From NCBI RefSeq assembly GCF_014323725.1, contig NZ_JABVED010000017.1, forward strand, positions 1 to 64,000: a DNA stretch of 64,000 nt, in the 5' to 3' direction. The notes below the pieces were generated by a model. That model was not told the origin of the DNA, did not search any database, and saw only the letters and a list, made by a program, of their open reading frames with translations. Of this stretch, positions 46,164-55,199 are shown piece by piece; the stretch's first letter is position 1; each line of letters begins with the position of its first letter. The position numbers and the translations under genes are program-made. Source of the stretch: Actinokineospora xionganensis. Lineage in GTDB: Bacteria > Actinomycetota > Actinomycetes > Mycobacteriales > Pseudonocardiaceae.

Positions 46164-48429
46164 CTCAACTCCGTGGGGGACGCACCGCGCGACCTTCGCA
46201 TCCGGCCCGCTCCTCGCCCCGCTCCTCGCCCGCGCCATCGTCGCCGCGGTGTACTCCGGACTCTGTGTCGTCGCGTTCCTGCACGTCCTGGAGTCGGCGC
46301 CGGCGTTCTCGGTCGCGCTGTTCGCGGCGACCGCGCTGCTGATCCTGCTGGCCCTGCAGGTCTGCTACTTCAGCAGGCCGGGCGGACCGCCGCGCTCCCC
46401 GCTCACCTACTGGGTGCTGGCCGCGCAGGCCTGCCTGATCTTCGTCCCCGCGCAGCAGTTCGGGCAGGCCTGGGTGGCGCTGCCCAGCCTGCTCGCGGGA
46501 ACCGTGCTGCTGGTGCTGCCGCCCGCCGCGGCGGTGACCGCGTTCGTCGCCATCCTGGCGATCACCGCGCGGACCCAGGAAACGCTGACGGACTCGGCGC
46601 TCGACGTCGCCTACATCGTCGTGGGCGGCCTGGTGGCGGCCCTGGAGGTGTTCGGCCTGACCCGGCTGGCCGGGCTGATCACCGAACTGCACGCGGCTCG
46701 CTCGGAGCTGGGGAAGGTGGCCGTGGCCCGGGAACGCACCCGGTTCGCCCGCGACCTGCACGACCTGCTCGGACTCAGCCTCGCCGCCATCGGGCCCAAG
46801 AGCGCCGCCGCGAGCACCGCGCTCACCGCCGACCCGGACAAGGCCCGCGCTGAGCTGCGGGAGATCCTGGTCGTGGCCCGGCACGCGCTGGCCGACGTGC
46901 GGCTGATCGCCAACGGATACCGGGAACTGTCGCTGCGCGAGGAGTCGCGCACGGTCGAGGCGCTGCTCGCCGCGTCCAATGTGGATGTTCGGATGGAGCT
47001 GAACCACGGCGAGCTGCCCGCGCACATCCGATCGGTGGTCGTCGCGGTGCTCCGGGCGGGGGTCGCCAACGTCCTGCACCACACGAGCGTCGCCCGGTGC
47101 GACATCACCATGCGGCAGGCGGGCCGGACCATCGCCCTCGACATCGTCGACGACGGGGTCACCGGTCGGTGTCCCACCGAGGAAAGCTCCTTCGACGGGG
47201 GACTGGAAAGCCTGGCCGACCGGGTCCGCCGGCTGGGTGGGACGCTCGTCGAGGGCCCCGACCCGGACGGCCGCTTCGGCCTGCACCTGACGATCCCGGT
47301 GAGCGGGCGGCCCGAACTCGCGGCAGCGCCCGACGAGGTCGAGCACGTGCCCCGCTACGCGGCGCTGCTCGCCACCGGGCTGATGAACGTTGTGTTCGTC
47401 GGCTTCCTCTGCGCCGCGATGCTGCATTTGCTGTACCTGACACGCGATCCGCTCGTGCTCGCGTTCAGCGCGACCTGCCTGGCCGTCCTCGTCGCGCTGC
47501 AGTTGCTGTGGGTGAGCAGACCCGGCGTCCGGATCGGGTCGCCGTCGAGGTACGTGGTGGTGGCCGTGCAGGCGGTCCTGGTCTATCTGCCGCTCGCGGT
47601 GTTCCCGCAGGCATGGGTGAGCGTGCCGGGGCTGCTCGCGGGCACCGCGCTGCTGGTGTTCCGCCCGGCCACGGGATGGCTCGGCTTCGTCGCGGTCGTG
47701 GCCAGCGTCCCCTGGGCGCAGGGGTCCTCCGGGCTGATCGACGTCTTTCTCGCGGTGACCGCCACGGTGATCACCGGCCTGGTCACCTACGGGCTCACCT
47801 GGATGGCGGGCTCGGTCTCGGAATTGCGCGCCGCCCGACGCGCTCTCGCCCACGCGGCCGTCGCACAGGAGCGGCTGCGGTTCGCGCGGGACCTGCACGA
47901 CCTGCTGGGGCTGAGCCTGTCGGCGATCACCCTCAAGGCGGAGCTGGCCTTTCGGGCGATGAAGGTCGATCCGGCGCGGGCGGCGAGCGAGTTGGGGGAG
48001 ATCGTCTCCATCGCCCGGCTGGCCCTCGCCGACGTCCGGCTGGTGGCGAGCGGGTACCGGGACCTCTCACTGAACGAGGAGTCCAGGTCCGTGGAGTCGG
48101 TGCTCGCGGCGGCGAACGTCGACGTGCGGATGGACCTGCGCTACGGGGAGCTGCGGGCCGAGGTCCGGACGGTGCTGGCGACTGTGCTGCGCGAAGGCGT
48201 GACGAACGTGTTGCGGCACAGTCGCGGCGGCCACTGCGAGATCAGCGTGCGGCGCCACGGCGACATGGTCGTGTTGGAGATCGTCAACGACGGCGTGTCG
48301 GTGTCGTTCGAGGGCCCGGGCAACGGGATCCGGAACCTGACCGAGCGGGTGACGACGGTCGGCGGGGAGCTGACCGCCGGAGTCGGAGCCGATGGGCGGT
48401 TCCGACTCCGCGCCCAGGTTCCCGCCTAG
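46144..48429 (+). CDS. Membrane histidine kinase with two tandem kinase modules (second)
   Basis: About 761 residues; GTG 46144 lies 20 nt inside the end of the first kinase gene and is chosen since the membrane helices begin soon after; no clear ribosome site. The layout copies the first: membrane block, H206 module, degenerate ATPase (RAGVANVLHHT, GLESLADRV), second membrane block, H585 module and a canonical ATPase (REGVTNVLRHS, GNGIRNLTERV). Long stretches are near-identical to the neighbour, so the two arose by gene duplication after the module duplication. Likely works with or against its neighbour. Confidence 0.88.
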   Translation: MPWFPLSSTPWGTHRATFASGPLLAPLLARAIVAAVYSGLCVVAFLHVLESAPAFSVALFAATALLILLALQVCYFSRPGGPPRSPLTYWVLAAQACLIFVPAQQFGQAWVALPSLLAGTVLLVLPPAAAVTAFVAILAITARTQETLTDSALDVAYIVVGGLVAALEVFGLTRLAGLITELHAARSELGKVAVARERTRFARDLHDLLGLSLAAIGPKSAAASTALTADPDKARAELREILVVARHALADVRLIANGYRELSLREESRTVEALLAASNVDVRMELNHGELPAHIRSVVVAVLRAGVANVLHHTSVARCDITMRQAGRTIALDIVDDGVTGRCPTEESSFDGGLESLADRVRRLGGTLVEGPDPDGRFGLHLTIPVSGRPELAAAPDEVEHVPRYAALLATGLMNVVFVGFLCAAMLHLLYLTRDPLVLAFSATCLAVLVALQLLWVSRPGVRIGSPSRYVVVAVQAVLVYLPLAVFPQAWVSVPGLLAGTALLVFRPATGWLGFVAVVASVPWAQGSSGLIDVFLAVTATVITGLVTYGLTWMAGSVSELRAARRALAHAAVAQERLRFARDLHDLLGLSLSAITLKAELAFRAMKVDPARAASELGEIVSIARLALADVRLVASGYRDLSLNEESRSVESVLAAANVDVRMDLRYGELRAEVRTVLATVLREGVTNVLRHSRGGHCEISVRRHGDMVVLEIVNDGVSVSFEGPGNGIRNLTERVTTVGGELTAGVGADGRFRLRAQVPA

Positions 48430-48434
48430 GTCCT

Positions 48435-48449
48435 GGCCCGCAAAGGGCC
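48435..48449. terminator. Weak hairpin between convergent kinase and regulator genes
   Basis: A 5-bp stem GGCCC/GGGCC with loop GCAAA lies in the 19-nt gap between convergent stops. It is short and without a T-run. Confidence 0.35.
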
Positions 48450-49054
48450 TAGAGCCAGCCCGATTCCGTGGCGATCCGGATCGCGTCGACCCGGTTGCGG
48501 GCGTTGAGCTTGGTGACGATGGTCGTCAGGTAGTTCCGCACCGTGCCCGCCGACAGGTATAAGCGGGCGGCGATGTCCACCGCGTTCGCACCACCCGCCG
48601 CCATCTGCAGCACCTCGATCTCACGGCCCGTCAGGGGGCAGTCGGCGCCGTCCCAGGCGGCCAGGGCCAGGTCGCCGTCCACGACGCGCCTTCCCGCGGC
48701 CACGCCGCGGATCGCGTTGGCGAGCTTGTCTGCGGGGGCGTCCTTGAGGATGAAGCCGCCCACCTTGGCCGCCAGGGCGCGCCGCAGGGTGCCGGGGCGG
48801 CCGAGGCTGGTGAGGATCAGGGTTCGGCATTCGGGGAGATGCTCATGCAGTTCGGTGGCCGCGGTGAGGCCGTCCTTGCCCGGCAGGTCGATGTCGATCA
48901 CCGCCACATTCGCCTGCGATTTGCGTGCCGCCGGCAGGATGTCGTCGCCCGAGGCGACCTCCGCGACGACGTCGACGTCCTGCTCCAAGTTCAGCAGCGC
49001 GACCAGTGCGCCTCTCACCATGTGCATGTCCTCAGCAATCAACACTCTGATCAC
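48449..49054 (-). CDS. NarL/LuxR-family response regulator
   Basis: A 201-residue protein from GTG 49054 (MIRVLIAEDMHMVRGALV); two upstream in-frame starts are possible and none has an ideal ribosome site. The receiver has acidic pocket E8-D9, phosphoacceptor D54 (VIDIDLPGKDG), Thr/Ser in LILTS and Lys in GGFILKDAP. The output domain reads PLTGREIEVLQMAAGGANAV then LYLSAGTVRNYLTTIVTKLN. It faces the two kinase genes tail to tail and is the likely phosphorylation target of both. Regulon unknown; the RiPP genes and the leftward operon that precedes it are candidates. Confidence 0.93.
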   Translation of the reverse strand: MIRVLIAEDMHMVRGALVALLNLEQDVDVVAEVASGDDILPAARKSQANVAVIDIDLPGKDGLTAATELHEHLPECRTLILTSLGRPGTLRRALAAKVGGFILKDAPADKLANAIRGVAAGRRVVDGDLALAAWDGADCPLTGREIEVLQMAAGGANAVDIAARLYLSAGTVRNYLTTIVTKLNARNRVDAIRIATESGWL

Positions 49055-49181
49055 ATCTCCACGCACCCTTCGCCCGCACACGCCATGGTTGTTTGTACCA
49101 CTTTCCCGGTGTCCGATTTTCGCCCGTCTGGTCGCCTGTGGATTCCCACCGATACCGGCGAATGGGGGTTGACTGCCGCCC

Positions 49182-50237
49182 CTATCCGCTGTGGCCAGGC
49201 GTTTTCCCCTGCTGGGCCACCGCGGCCACCCGTCGGGCCGCGGTCAGGCTCGACCACGAGGTCAGCTCGATCAGTGTGCTGTGGGACAGGCCGGCGTCGT
49301 CCACGACGGACGGATCGATCTGGTAGGCGGCCATCGCGGTGAGCAGTGCCAGCATGCCGATGGGCCGGTCGCGCGGCGACAACACGGAAACCGCCTCGCC
49401 CGCCCACGCCCGGCTCACCCCCCTGGGCCGTCCGTCCCATTGGGCCAGTTGGGCTATCACCAGCGCGCGGACGTCGGCCGGGACCGCGCGGTCGCCCGCC
49501 TCGTCGATGACGGCGTACGCGCGGGCGAAGGCGTCGGCGATCGTCGGGCTGTCCGCCGCCCACCACAGGTCCTGGCCGACCGGGGCAGGGGGCAGCAAGT
49601 CGAGGGAGTCGCCGGGTCGGTGCTCCGCGGTCGCCGAGGAACGCATGAAGCGGCCCAGGAAACGGGTCGCCGGGCCGCGCGCGCCCGCTGGAACGTTCGG
49701 TGGCAGCGGGGAGTCGCCGAGGAAGACACTCACCATGCGGTTGAGGTAGTGGAAGGTCACCGCGACGCCGACCGTCTCTGCGGTGGGCGACGGCGGTCGC
49801 GCGTGTGCGAAGGCGCTGTCCCGGGCCCACAGCGCGAGTGCCCTGGTGCTGTCGTCGGCGATGTCCTCGACCCGCGACGTGCTCAGCGCGGCCGCGGCGG
49901 GGCCGTGGACCAGCCCGCCGAACGTGGCGCTGTGGACCTGCACGCAGTACGGGCAGCCGTTGCCGACCGACACCCCGGCCGCGACGACCTCCTTCGTGGC
50001 GCGGTCGAGTTCACCGCGGGCCAGCAGCGATTCCCGCAGCATCACCCAACTCGCGGCGAGCACGGTCGGGCTGGGGGAGTGCAGGGCGATCGGGGGCGCC
50101 AGCATGCCGAACTCCCGCTCGACGCGCTGGTACACGGTCGCGACGACGTCGCGGGCCTGCCGCGGCCGGACCGGGTCGACGTACAGGACCTGGTTGAGCG
50201 CCGAACGCAGCGCGGCGCGGATCACGGTGCCACCCAT
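49182..50237 (-). CDS. AhpD/carboxymuconolactone-decarboxylase-like protein
   Basis: A 351-residue protein; ATG 50237 has GGGAGGGACACC upstream. The AhpD core includes ELDRATKEVVAAGVSVGNGC with CPYC at C95 and C98 and the following His, the redox centre of AhpD-like peroxidase reductases. The remaining two thirds is helical and may be a second, diverged AhpD unit (ADVRALVIAQLAQWDGRP, IGMLALLTAMAAYQ). It sits last but one in the leftward run that also holds a GMC oxidoreductase, suggesting a redox role for the set. Confidence 0.83.
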   Translation of the reverse strand: MGGTVIRAALRSALNQVLYVDPVRPRQARDVVATVYQRVEREFGMLAPPIALHSPSPTVLAASWVMLRESLLARGELDRATKEVVAAGVSVGNGCPYCVQVHSATFGGLVHGPAAAALSTSRVEDIADDSTRALALWARDSAFAHARPPSPTAETVGVAVTFHYLNRMVSVFLGDSPLPPNVPAGARGPATRFLGRFMRSSATAEHRPGDSLDLLPPAPVGQDLWWAADSPTIADAFARAYAVIDEAGDRAVPADVRALVIAQLAQWDGRPRGVSRAWAGEAVSVLSPRDRPIGMLALLTAMAAYQIDPSVVDDAGLSHSTLIELTSWSSLTAARRVAAVAQQGKTPGHSG

Positions 50238-50316
50238 GGTGTCCCTCCCCGAACGTGGGTAAACAAACCAAATCTAGTGACGGCGAAGGCCGTGGGGGCT
50301 CTCCGAGAATGCGGTC

Positions 50317-51075
50317 TCAGAAGCCACCCGCGACGGTGGCCTGGGCAGCGGCGGCCAGCAGCGCGGTCGCCACCACCGCCGAACCCGCGTGCACGGTCAG
50401 TCGGGCGGCGCGGCGGCGGCACCCGACCAACGGCAGCCAGGCCAGCCCGGCGAGCGCCAGAATCACTCCGCTGTGGAGGGTCGCGGGCGACCCCGCGCCG
50501 GTCCACGCCTTGGCGAAGTGGAAGATCGCGCCGGCCGAGGCGGCGGCCAGGACGACCGGAGCGGCCCGGCGAGCGGGCTCGGCCAGGGGCGCGGCGACAG
50601 GGGCGAGGGTGAGGAAGACCGGGAAGCAGCCCGCCACCACGGCGAGGAAGACGACCTGGTTGGACACCTCGACCCTGCCCGCGAGCATCAGGTCGAGGAG
50701 CACGCCCAGCGCGGCGCTGCCGCAGACGAAGGCGACGGTCATGCGGCTGGGCCGGTCGAGGAACCCTCGCAGCAAAGCAAAACCGGCGACAGCGGGCACG
50801 GCGTAGAGCAGCGCGATCCGCAGGGCCAGCGGCCCGAACGAGACCGGGACGGACAGGGTGTGCTCGTGCTGCGCCACCGCCCGACCCGCGCAGGCGACGA
50901 GGAACAAGACTGTGGCGGCGAGGACAGCGATCGTCCGCACCGCATGGGTGTGGAGCGGCTTTGTGGTGGCAGTGGTGCCGAGGGTCGCGGTCGGTTGCCC
51001 GGTGAGGCGTGGCCCAGGGGAAATAGGGGTGATAGGGGTGGGCCGTCCACTCGAACGGCCCACCCCCCGCCTCAT
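50317..51075 (-). CDS. Integral membrane protein, possible natural-product-associated family
   Basis: A 252-residue protein; ATG 51075 overlaps the previous gene's stop (ATGA). About six or seven membrane helices are visible (AVRTIAVLAATVLFLVACAG, ALRIALLYAVPAVAGFALLR, VVFLAVVAGCFPVFLTLAPV). A QHEHTL stretch and HFAKAWTG place His residues near the membrane. No family was recognised with confidence; similar proteins accompany GMC oxidoreductases in actinomycete gene sets. It is paired tightly with the upstream membrane gene. Confidence 0.7.
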   Translation of the reverse strand: MRRGVGRSSGRPTPITPISPGPRLTGQPTATLGTTATTKPLHTHAVRTIAVLAATVLFLVACAGRAVAQHEHTLSVPVSFGPLALRIALLYAVPAVAGFALLRGFLDRPSRMTVAFVCGSAALGVLLDLMLAGRVEVSNQVVFLAVVAGCFPVFLTLAPVAAPLAEPARRAAPVVLAAASAGAIFHFAKAWTGAGSPATLHSGVILALAGLAWLPLVGCRRRAARLTVHAGSAVVATALLAAAAQATVAGGF

Positions 51076-51641
51076 CCGACCGGCACCGGCGCGGCGCACG
51101 AGCAGACCATTTCGGCGCGTTCCTCGGGCCGTGGCCGCAGGTGCGCGATCATCGCCACGACCATCGGGACGAAGACGACGAAGTTGTAGAACAGGTGCAG
51201 CTCGACCCTTGGGGCGATGAGCTGGATGATGCTGGTCGGCTTGGGCTCACCGAGCAGGTATTGCCCGGTCATCGCCTGGACCAGCAGCAGAAGGTGCTCG
51301 AAGTGGTGCCAGACCTGGATCCACATCGCCGCCACCCACCACGTGCGGGACCGGCCGGTGAACCCGTGGCGCAGCACCACGAACCCGATGAGCATCACCA
51401 GCGCGTAGCCATAATGCATCCACTCGGAGGTGAACAACCACGGTATGTAGTGCCCGATCAGCCCGAGCGACTTGGGCCGGGGCCAGCCGAGGACGAAGAT
51501 CTGCCACGCCTGGACGAGGTGCTCGGCCCAGTGTCCGATCACAATCACCGTGAACCCCAGCACGGCGGCCTTGTGGTATTTCCCGTTGAGCGCCGCGACG
51601 AACCCCACGCGCCCGCCCGCGCCCGCCTGCACTGCCATCAC
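51072..51641 (-). CDS. Histidine-rich integral membrane protein
   Basis: A 189-residue protein from GTG 51641 or ATG 51638, with GAGAGG upstream. Four to five helices carry paired charged residues: VIVIGHWAEHLVQAWQ, SEWMHYGYALVMLIGFVVLR, IQVWHHFEHLLLLVQAMTGQ and RVELHLFYNFVVFVP. His-x3-His and HHFEH inside the membrane look like metal or haem ligands, as in fatty-acid hydroxylases or di-haem proteins, but the usual hydroxylase spacing is absent. A C-terminal CSC may bind metal. Function unknown. Confidence 0.72.
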   Translation of the reverse strand: MMAVQAGAGGRVGFVAALNGKYHKAAVLGFTVIVIGHWAEHLVQAWQIFVLGWPRPKSLGLIGHYIPWLFTSEWMHYGYALVMLIGFVVLRHGFTGRSRTWWVAAMWIQVWHHFEHLLLLVQAMTGQYLLGEPKPTSIIQLIAPRVELHLFYNFVVFVPMVVAMIAHLRPRPEERAEMVCSCAAPVPVG

Positions 51642-51704
51642 GCCCGCCTCTCTTCGCGATGCCGCGGGCCGCCCGGCACGGGCCGACCCACGGTGATCAT
51701 TTCC

Positions 51705-51911
51705 TCACGCGGCGCGATCGAGCAAGGCCTGCGAACGCCGATGGGCCAACAGCGCCAGCGCGCTCACCTGATCGGAGTCCGGGCCGCCCTCGGCCGCGAT
51801 CTGCTCAAGCAACCGTGCCTTGCGCTCGTACCAGGCCGCGACCTCTTCCTTGCTCGCCCGCGGTCCCGGCATACTCAGAATCACCTGCGTGATCTCCTGC
51901 AACCCGCTCAT
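51705..51911 (-). CDS. Small helical protein of unknown function
   Basis: A 68-residue protein (MSGLQEITQVILSMPGPRAS) from ATG 51911; GTG 51917 is possible. The rest is one long amphipathic helix pair with KEEVAAWYERKARLLEQIA and LALLAHRRSQALLDRAA. It fits the codon bias of its neighbours and the order of the leftward operon. No family is recognised. Confidence 0.6.
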   Translation of the reverse strand: MSGLQEITQVILSMPGPRASKEEVAAWYERKARLLEQIAAEGGPDSDQVSALALLAHRRSQALLDRAA

Positions 51912-51989
51912 GACCACCGCCGTCGTCGAACGTCCACACCGGACGCGGCTGCGACCGGGTCTGCCGGACGGTCGACGACGGCGCGGTCA

Positions 51990-53639
51990 TCACGCGCCCT
52001 GGGTCGCCGTCACCGGCCTCATCAGGGGCTTGGTCACCGCCGCAGTGGGCAGCGGCGCCCCGTAGCTGACATTGATCCCGCGGGCCCGGGCTGCCTCGAC
52101 GATGCCCGGCATGGCGCGCTCGGCGAGCGCCGAGATGGTCAGCGCCGGGTTCACCGTCAGCGCGGCGGGAACCGCGGAACCGTCGGTCACGAAGATGCCC
52201 GGGTGACCGCGCAGCTCATGCCGGTCGTCGAGCGCCGAGGTCTCCGGGTCGTCGCCGATGCGGCACGACGCCAGCGGGTGCACCGTGTACGCGCCGACCA
52301 GGTCGTTGGTCCACGGCAGCACGGTGGCGATCCCGTCGCGTTCGAGGATGTCGCGCACCTCCGCGTCCGCGGCGGCCCACGCGCCCAGCGTGTTCGGCGT
52401 CGGGTCGTAGCTCAGCGGCCCGCGGCCCAGCATCTGCTGGGAGATGCGGTAGGCGTTGCCGGTGGGCGGCGGCGGCCCGAAGACGCCCTCGTTGTCGTCC
52501 TCGACGATCTGGAAGATCGTCAGCCAGGACTGCCAGCGGCGCAGCATCTCCTTCTTCTCCACGCCCAGCCAGGTCGGGCCGTCCGCGCCTTGGGCCTGGG
52601 CCAGGATCGTGCCCAGTCCCGGCGGGAAGTACAGCTGCTCCAAGGAGAAGCGGCGGTACTCCGGCAGCGAGCCGTCGAGGTGGTCCCAGTTGGCGACCAC
52701 CGGGCCCTTGCCGATCTGGTTGGCCGCGTACGCCAATCCGTTGCCTCGGTCGAGCCCGAGCACCTCGCGGGCGCGGTCCTCGTTGATGATCGCGGTGTTG
52801 AGGCGCTCACCGTTGCCGGAGAAGTACCGGCCGACCGCGTGCGGCATCTTGCCGAGCGTGGCCTCGGAGCGCTGCAGGATGACCGGCGTGGCGCCCGCGC
52901 CCGCGGCCATGATCACGATCTTCGCGTCGATCGTGCCGCTGCCGACGGTGATCCGGTAGTCCTCTTCGTCGATCTGGTTGTAGCGCACCCGGTAGCCGCC
53001 GTCGTCGGTCCGCTCCAACTGCTGGACCTCGTGCAGCGGACGGATCTCCGCGCCGTTGGCGACCGCGCCGGGCAGGTAGTTGAACAACAGCGAGCGCTTG
53101 GCGTCGAACTTGCAGCCGGCCATCATCCAGTTGCAGTTGGTGCACTTGGCCTTGTCGATGCCGACCGGCACCGGGTTGGCGGTGCGCCCGGCGTGGTTGC
53201 ACGCCGCGGCCCAGAGGCCGCCGGCGTAGCTGATGTCGTCCCAGCCCTGCTGCACCACCGGGATCACCTGCGAAACCCGGTCATACCAGGGATCGAGGGT
53301 GTCACGGCTGATCGCCTTCGGCCACATCCGGCGCCCGATGCTGCCCTGCCGCTCGAAGGTGAACCGCGGGGCGCGGGGGAGCGCGGCGAAGTACACCACC
53401 GAGCCGCCGCCGACGCAGTTGCCGCTCAGCACGCTCATCCCGTCGCCCGCGACGAAGTCGAAGACCTTGGTGTAGCTCTTGCCGAGCAGGTAGTCGTGGT
53501 CGAAGTCCTCGGCCTGCAGCCACGGACCGCGTTCCAGGACCACGACCTTCGCCCCGCCGGCGGCCAGGTGGTAGGCCGCGATGGCGCCGCCGAAGCCGCT
53601 GCCGACGACGAGGACGTCCGTGCTTTCGATACTGGTCAC
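51990..53639 (-). CDS. GMC-family FAD oxidoreductase
   Basis: A 549-residue protein; GTG 53639 overlaps the upstream stop (GTGA). The FAD Rossmann motif VLVVGSGFGGAIAAYHLAAG lies at residues 9-28. A cysteine cluster CTNCNWMMAGCKFDAK near 165-180 and GCVGGGSVVYF-like NCVGGGSVVYF follow, and the C-terminal catalytic part has HPLASCRIG and FVTDGSAVPAALTVNPALTI. It resembles cholesterol-oxidase-type and sugar-dehydrogenase GMC proteins. No signal peptide. The small upstream partner resembles gluconate 2-dehydrogenase subunit 3, so the pair may be a membrane-linked alcohol or sterol dehydrogenase. Substrate unknown. Confidence 0.88.
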   Translation of the reverse strand: MTSIESTDVLVVGSGFGGAIAAYHLAAGGAKVVVLERGPWLQAEDFDHDYLLGKSYTKVFDFVAGDGMSVLSGNCVGGGSVVYFAALPRAPRFTFERQGSIGRRMWPKAISRDTLDPWYDRVSQVIPVVQQGWDDISYAGGLWAAACNHAGRTANPVPVGIDKAKCTNCNWMMAGCKFDAKRSLLFNYLPGAVANGAEIRPLHEVQQLERTDDGGYRVRYNQIDEEDYRITVGSGTIDAKIVIMAAGAGATPVILQRSEATLGKMPHAVGRYFSGNGERLNTAIINEDRAREVLGLDRGNGLAYAANQIGKGPVVANWDHLDGSLPEYRRFSLEQLYFPPGLGTILAQAQGADGPTWLGVEKKEMLRRWQSWLTIFQIVEDDNEGVFGPPPPTGNAYRISQQMLGRGPLSYDPTPNTLGAWAAADAEVRDILERDGIATVLPWTNDLVGAYTVHPLASCRIGDDPETSALDDRHELRGHPGIFVTDGSAVPAALTVNPALTISALAERAMPGIVEAARARGINVSYGAPLPTAAVTKPLMRPVTATQGA

Positions 53640-54202
53640 GCCGGGCTCCCTGAGGGCGTCGTGTCGGGGTGCGGCTTGGCCAGCTGCCTGCCGTAGGAGA
53701 AGTCCGCGAACCGCCAGAGTCCGTCGTCCTGGGGCAGCTCGAAGCCGATCGTGAGCAGACCCGGGTGGCCCTGCGCGATGGCGTCGTGCGTGCTCATGTG
53801 GGCGGCGCTGTCGAAGGCCATGTTGCAGAACAGCGACAGCAGCACCCAGCCGTCCTTCTCCGGGTGGCCGGGGGTGGTCAGCGTCCGGATGATCGCGCAC
53901 CGGTCGTCGAACTCCAGCGCCACGAACGGCGGGACGTCCCCGTCGAGCGTGATGCCCTTGTCGGCGGCGTAGGTGGTGGCATGCCCGTTGAGCATGCCCA
54001 CCAGCGCTTCGAGCCCGGCGGTGATCCCGGTGGCGTCGTGGTGCAGCATCTCGAGCGCACCAGCCTGCACCGCGCCCCCACCGGTGGAGACCCCCGCGAT
54101 GGCCCGGTCATCAGGCGAGCGCTTCTCGCCGGGCACGATGCAGTCCGCGAACGCTTCCAGCGTGATCGTCTTGACGTGTTCGTCTGAGGTGCCCGAGTGC
54201 AC
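53636..54202 (-). CDS. DUF5987 / gluconate-dehydrogenase subunit 3-like protein
   Basis: A 188-residue protein; GTG 54202 has GGGAGG upstream. It opens TITLEAFADCIVPGEKRSPD, which matches the first block of gluconate 2-dehydrogenase subunit 3-like and DUF5987 proteins; the body is helical and ends LWRFADFSYGRQLAKPHP. No Tat signal is present, unlike classical subunit 3. It overlaps the GMC oxidoreductase gene and should form a complex with it. It is the first gene of the leftward run ending at the response regulator. Confidence 0.75.
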   Translation of the reverse strand: MHSGTSDEHVKTITLEAFADCIVPGEKRSPDDRAIAGVSTGGGAVQAGALEMLHHDATGITAGLEALVGMLNGHATTYAADKGITLDGDVPPFVALEFDDRCAIIRTLTTPGHPEKDGWVLLSLFCNMAFDSAAHMSTHDAIAQGHPGLLTIGFELPQDDGLWRFADFSYGRQLAKPHPDTTPSGSPA

Positions 54203-54328
54203 GGTGTGTCCTCCCTCGGCCTTGGTAGAACTCCATCGTCGTGGTGGGGCAGTGGCTGGCGCATCTCCCGGTATGCCGTCGTTTCCTTGCTGGACAAGGG
54301 AAATACCGCACAGTGAGAGGCGCTGGTG

Positions 54329-55176
54329 TCAGGTGGAGGGGAGATTTGGCATCCGGTGACAGAGATACCGTCGAGCCAGGTCCGCACGGTGAGGAGTGGT
54401 GCGGCCGACAGTCGCCCAGTAGTTCCACAGACCGGCCACGAAAACCGCCCATGGCGTCAGCGCGGTATCCGCTTTGGCAGACCACGATGAGCGCGTCCGT
54501 GCCCATGCTTCGGCTTCGGCTGGGTGGTGTCCGGAATCGATCAGACGCAGCAACAGGAATGCGGTGTCGACCAGCCCGCACCGCGACCGGGCAGACCCCA
54601 GTCGATCACCCGAACGGCGGGGCCGTCGATCAGGAACTGGTGTGAGTGCAGGTCGGTGTGGACGAGTCGATCGCCGTCCACGAGGTCGGGCACCAGCGCG
54701 GCGATCGAGTCCAGGCGCTCGGCGTCCATCCCCGTGTCGAGTCGACTCCACCAGTCCGTGACGGCCCACCGCTCGCTCAGCGGGCGGAGTGCGGGTGCGG
54801 GCGTGGCACTGAGCTGATCGACTGTCGCACCGACCAGTGCCAGATCGGGCGAGCCAGGTGTGAGATCGGCCGGGCGGCCCGGAACGAATTCGAACCCGAC
54901 CACCAACCAGTCCTCGACGTCCTCGGCGAACAGCACCGCCGGAGCCAGGTCCGCGGCGAGCGGCGACGCGAGGGTTTCGTTGCGCAGCCACCGCATCCGA
55001 GGTGATCGTCCCGCGACACCCTTGACGAACACCGGCTCGCCGGTGGCGGGACGCAGGATCGCCGTGAGGTCACAGGTCTGGCCCGCGGTGACGTCCATGA
55101 AGTCGGCTACCGGTCCGATGCGTCTCTCGATCGTCGCCCGCACCTGGGGGGACAGGTCGGTCCAGCCGACCTTCAT
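54329..55176 (-). pseudogene. Frameshifted APH-family phosphotransferase
   Basis: The first frame (from ATG 55176) encodes an aminoglycoside/choline-kinase-like enzyme: LTAILRPATGEPVFVKGVAG, the catalytic loop LVHTDLHSHQFLID and the metal site VRVIDWGLPGRG. It then breaks at about 54571-54575. The rest of the domain (LVDTAFLLLRLIDSGHHPAE to RRYLCHRMPNLPST) continues in another frame to 54329. Restoring one G in the TGGTC at the break would rejoin the two halves as GWVDTAF. The cause is a one-base deletion or a sequencing error. Without it the gene would make 282 residues. Confidence 0.82.
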
Positions 55177-55199
55177 CGTCGAGCCCTCATATCGGCCGC

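Noticed and set aside
43839-48429. Kinase duplication as an assembly artefact
   Set aside because: The four modules differ at many positions and in key boxes in a consistent way, and the linkers differ in length, which an assembly error would not produce.
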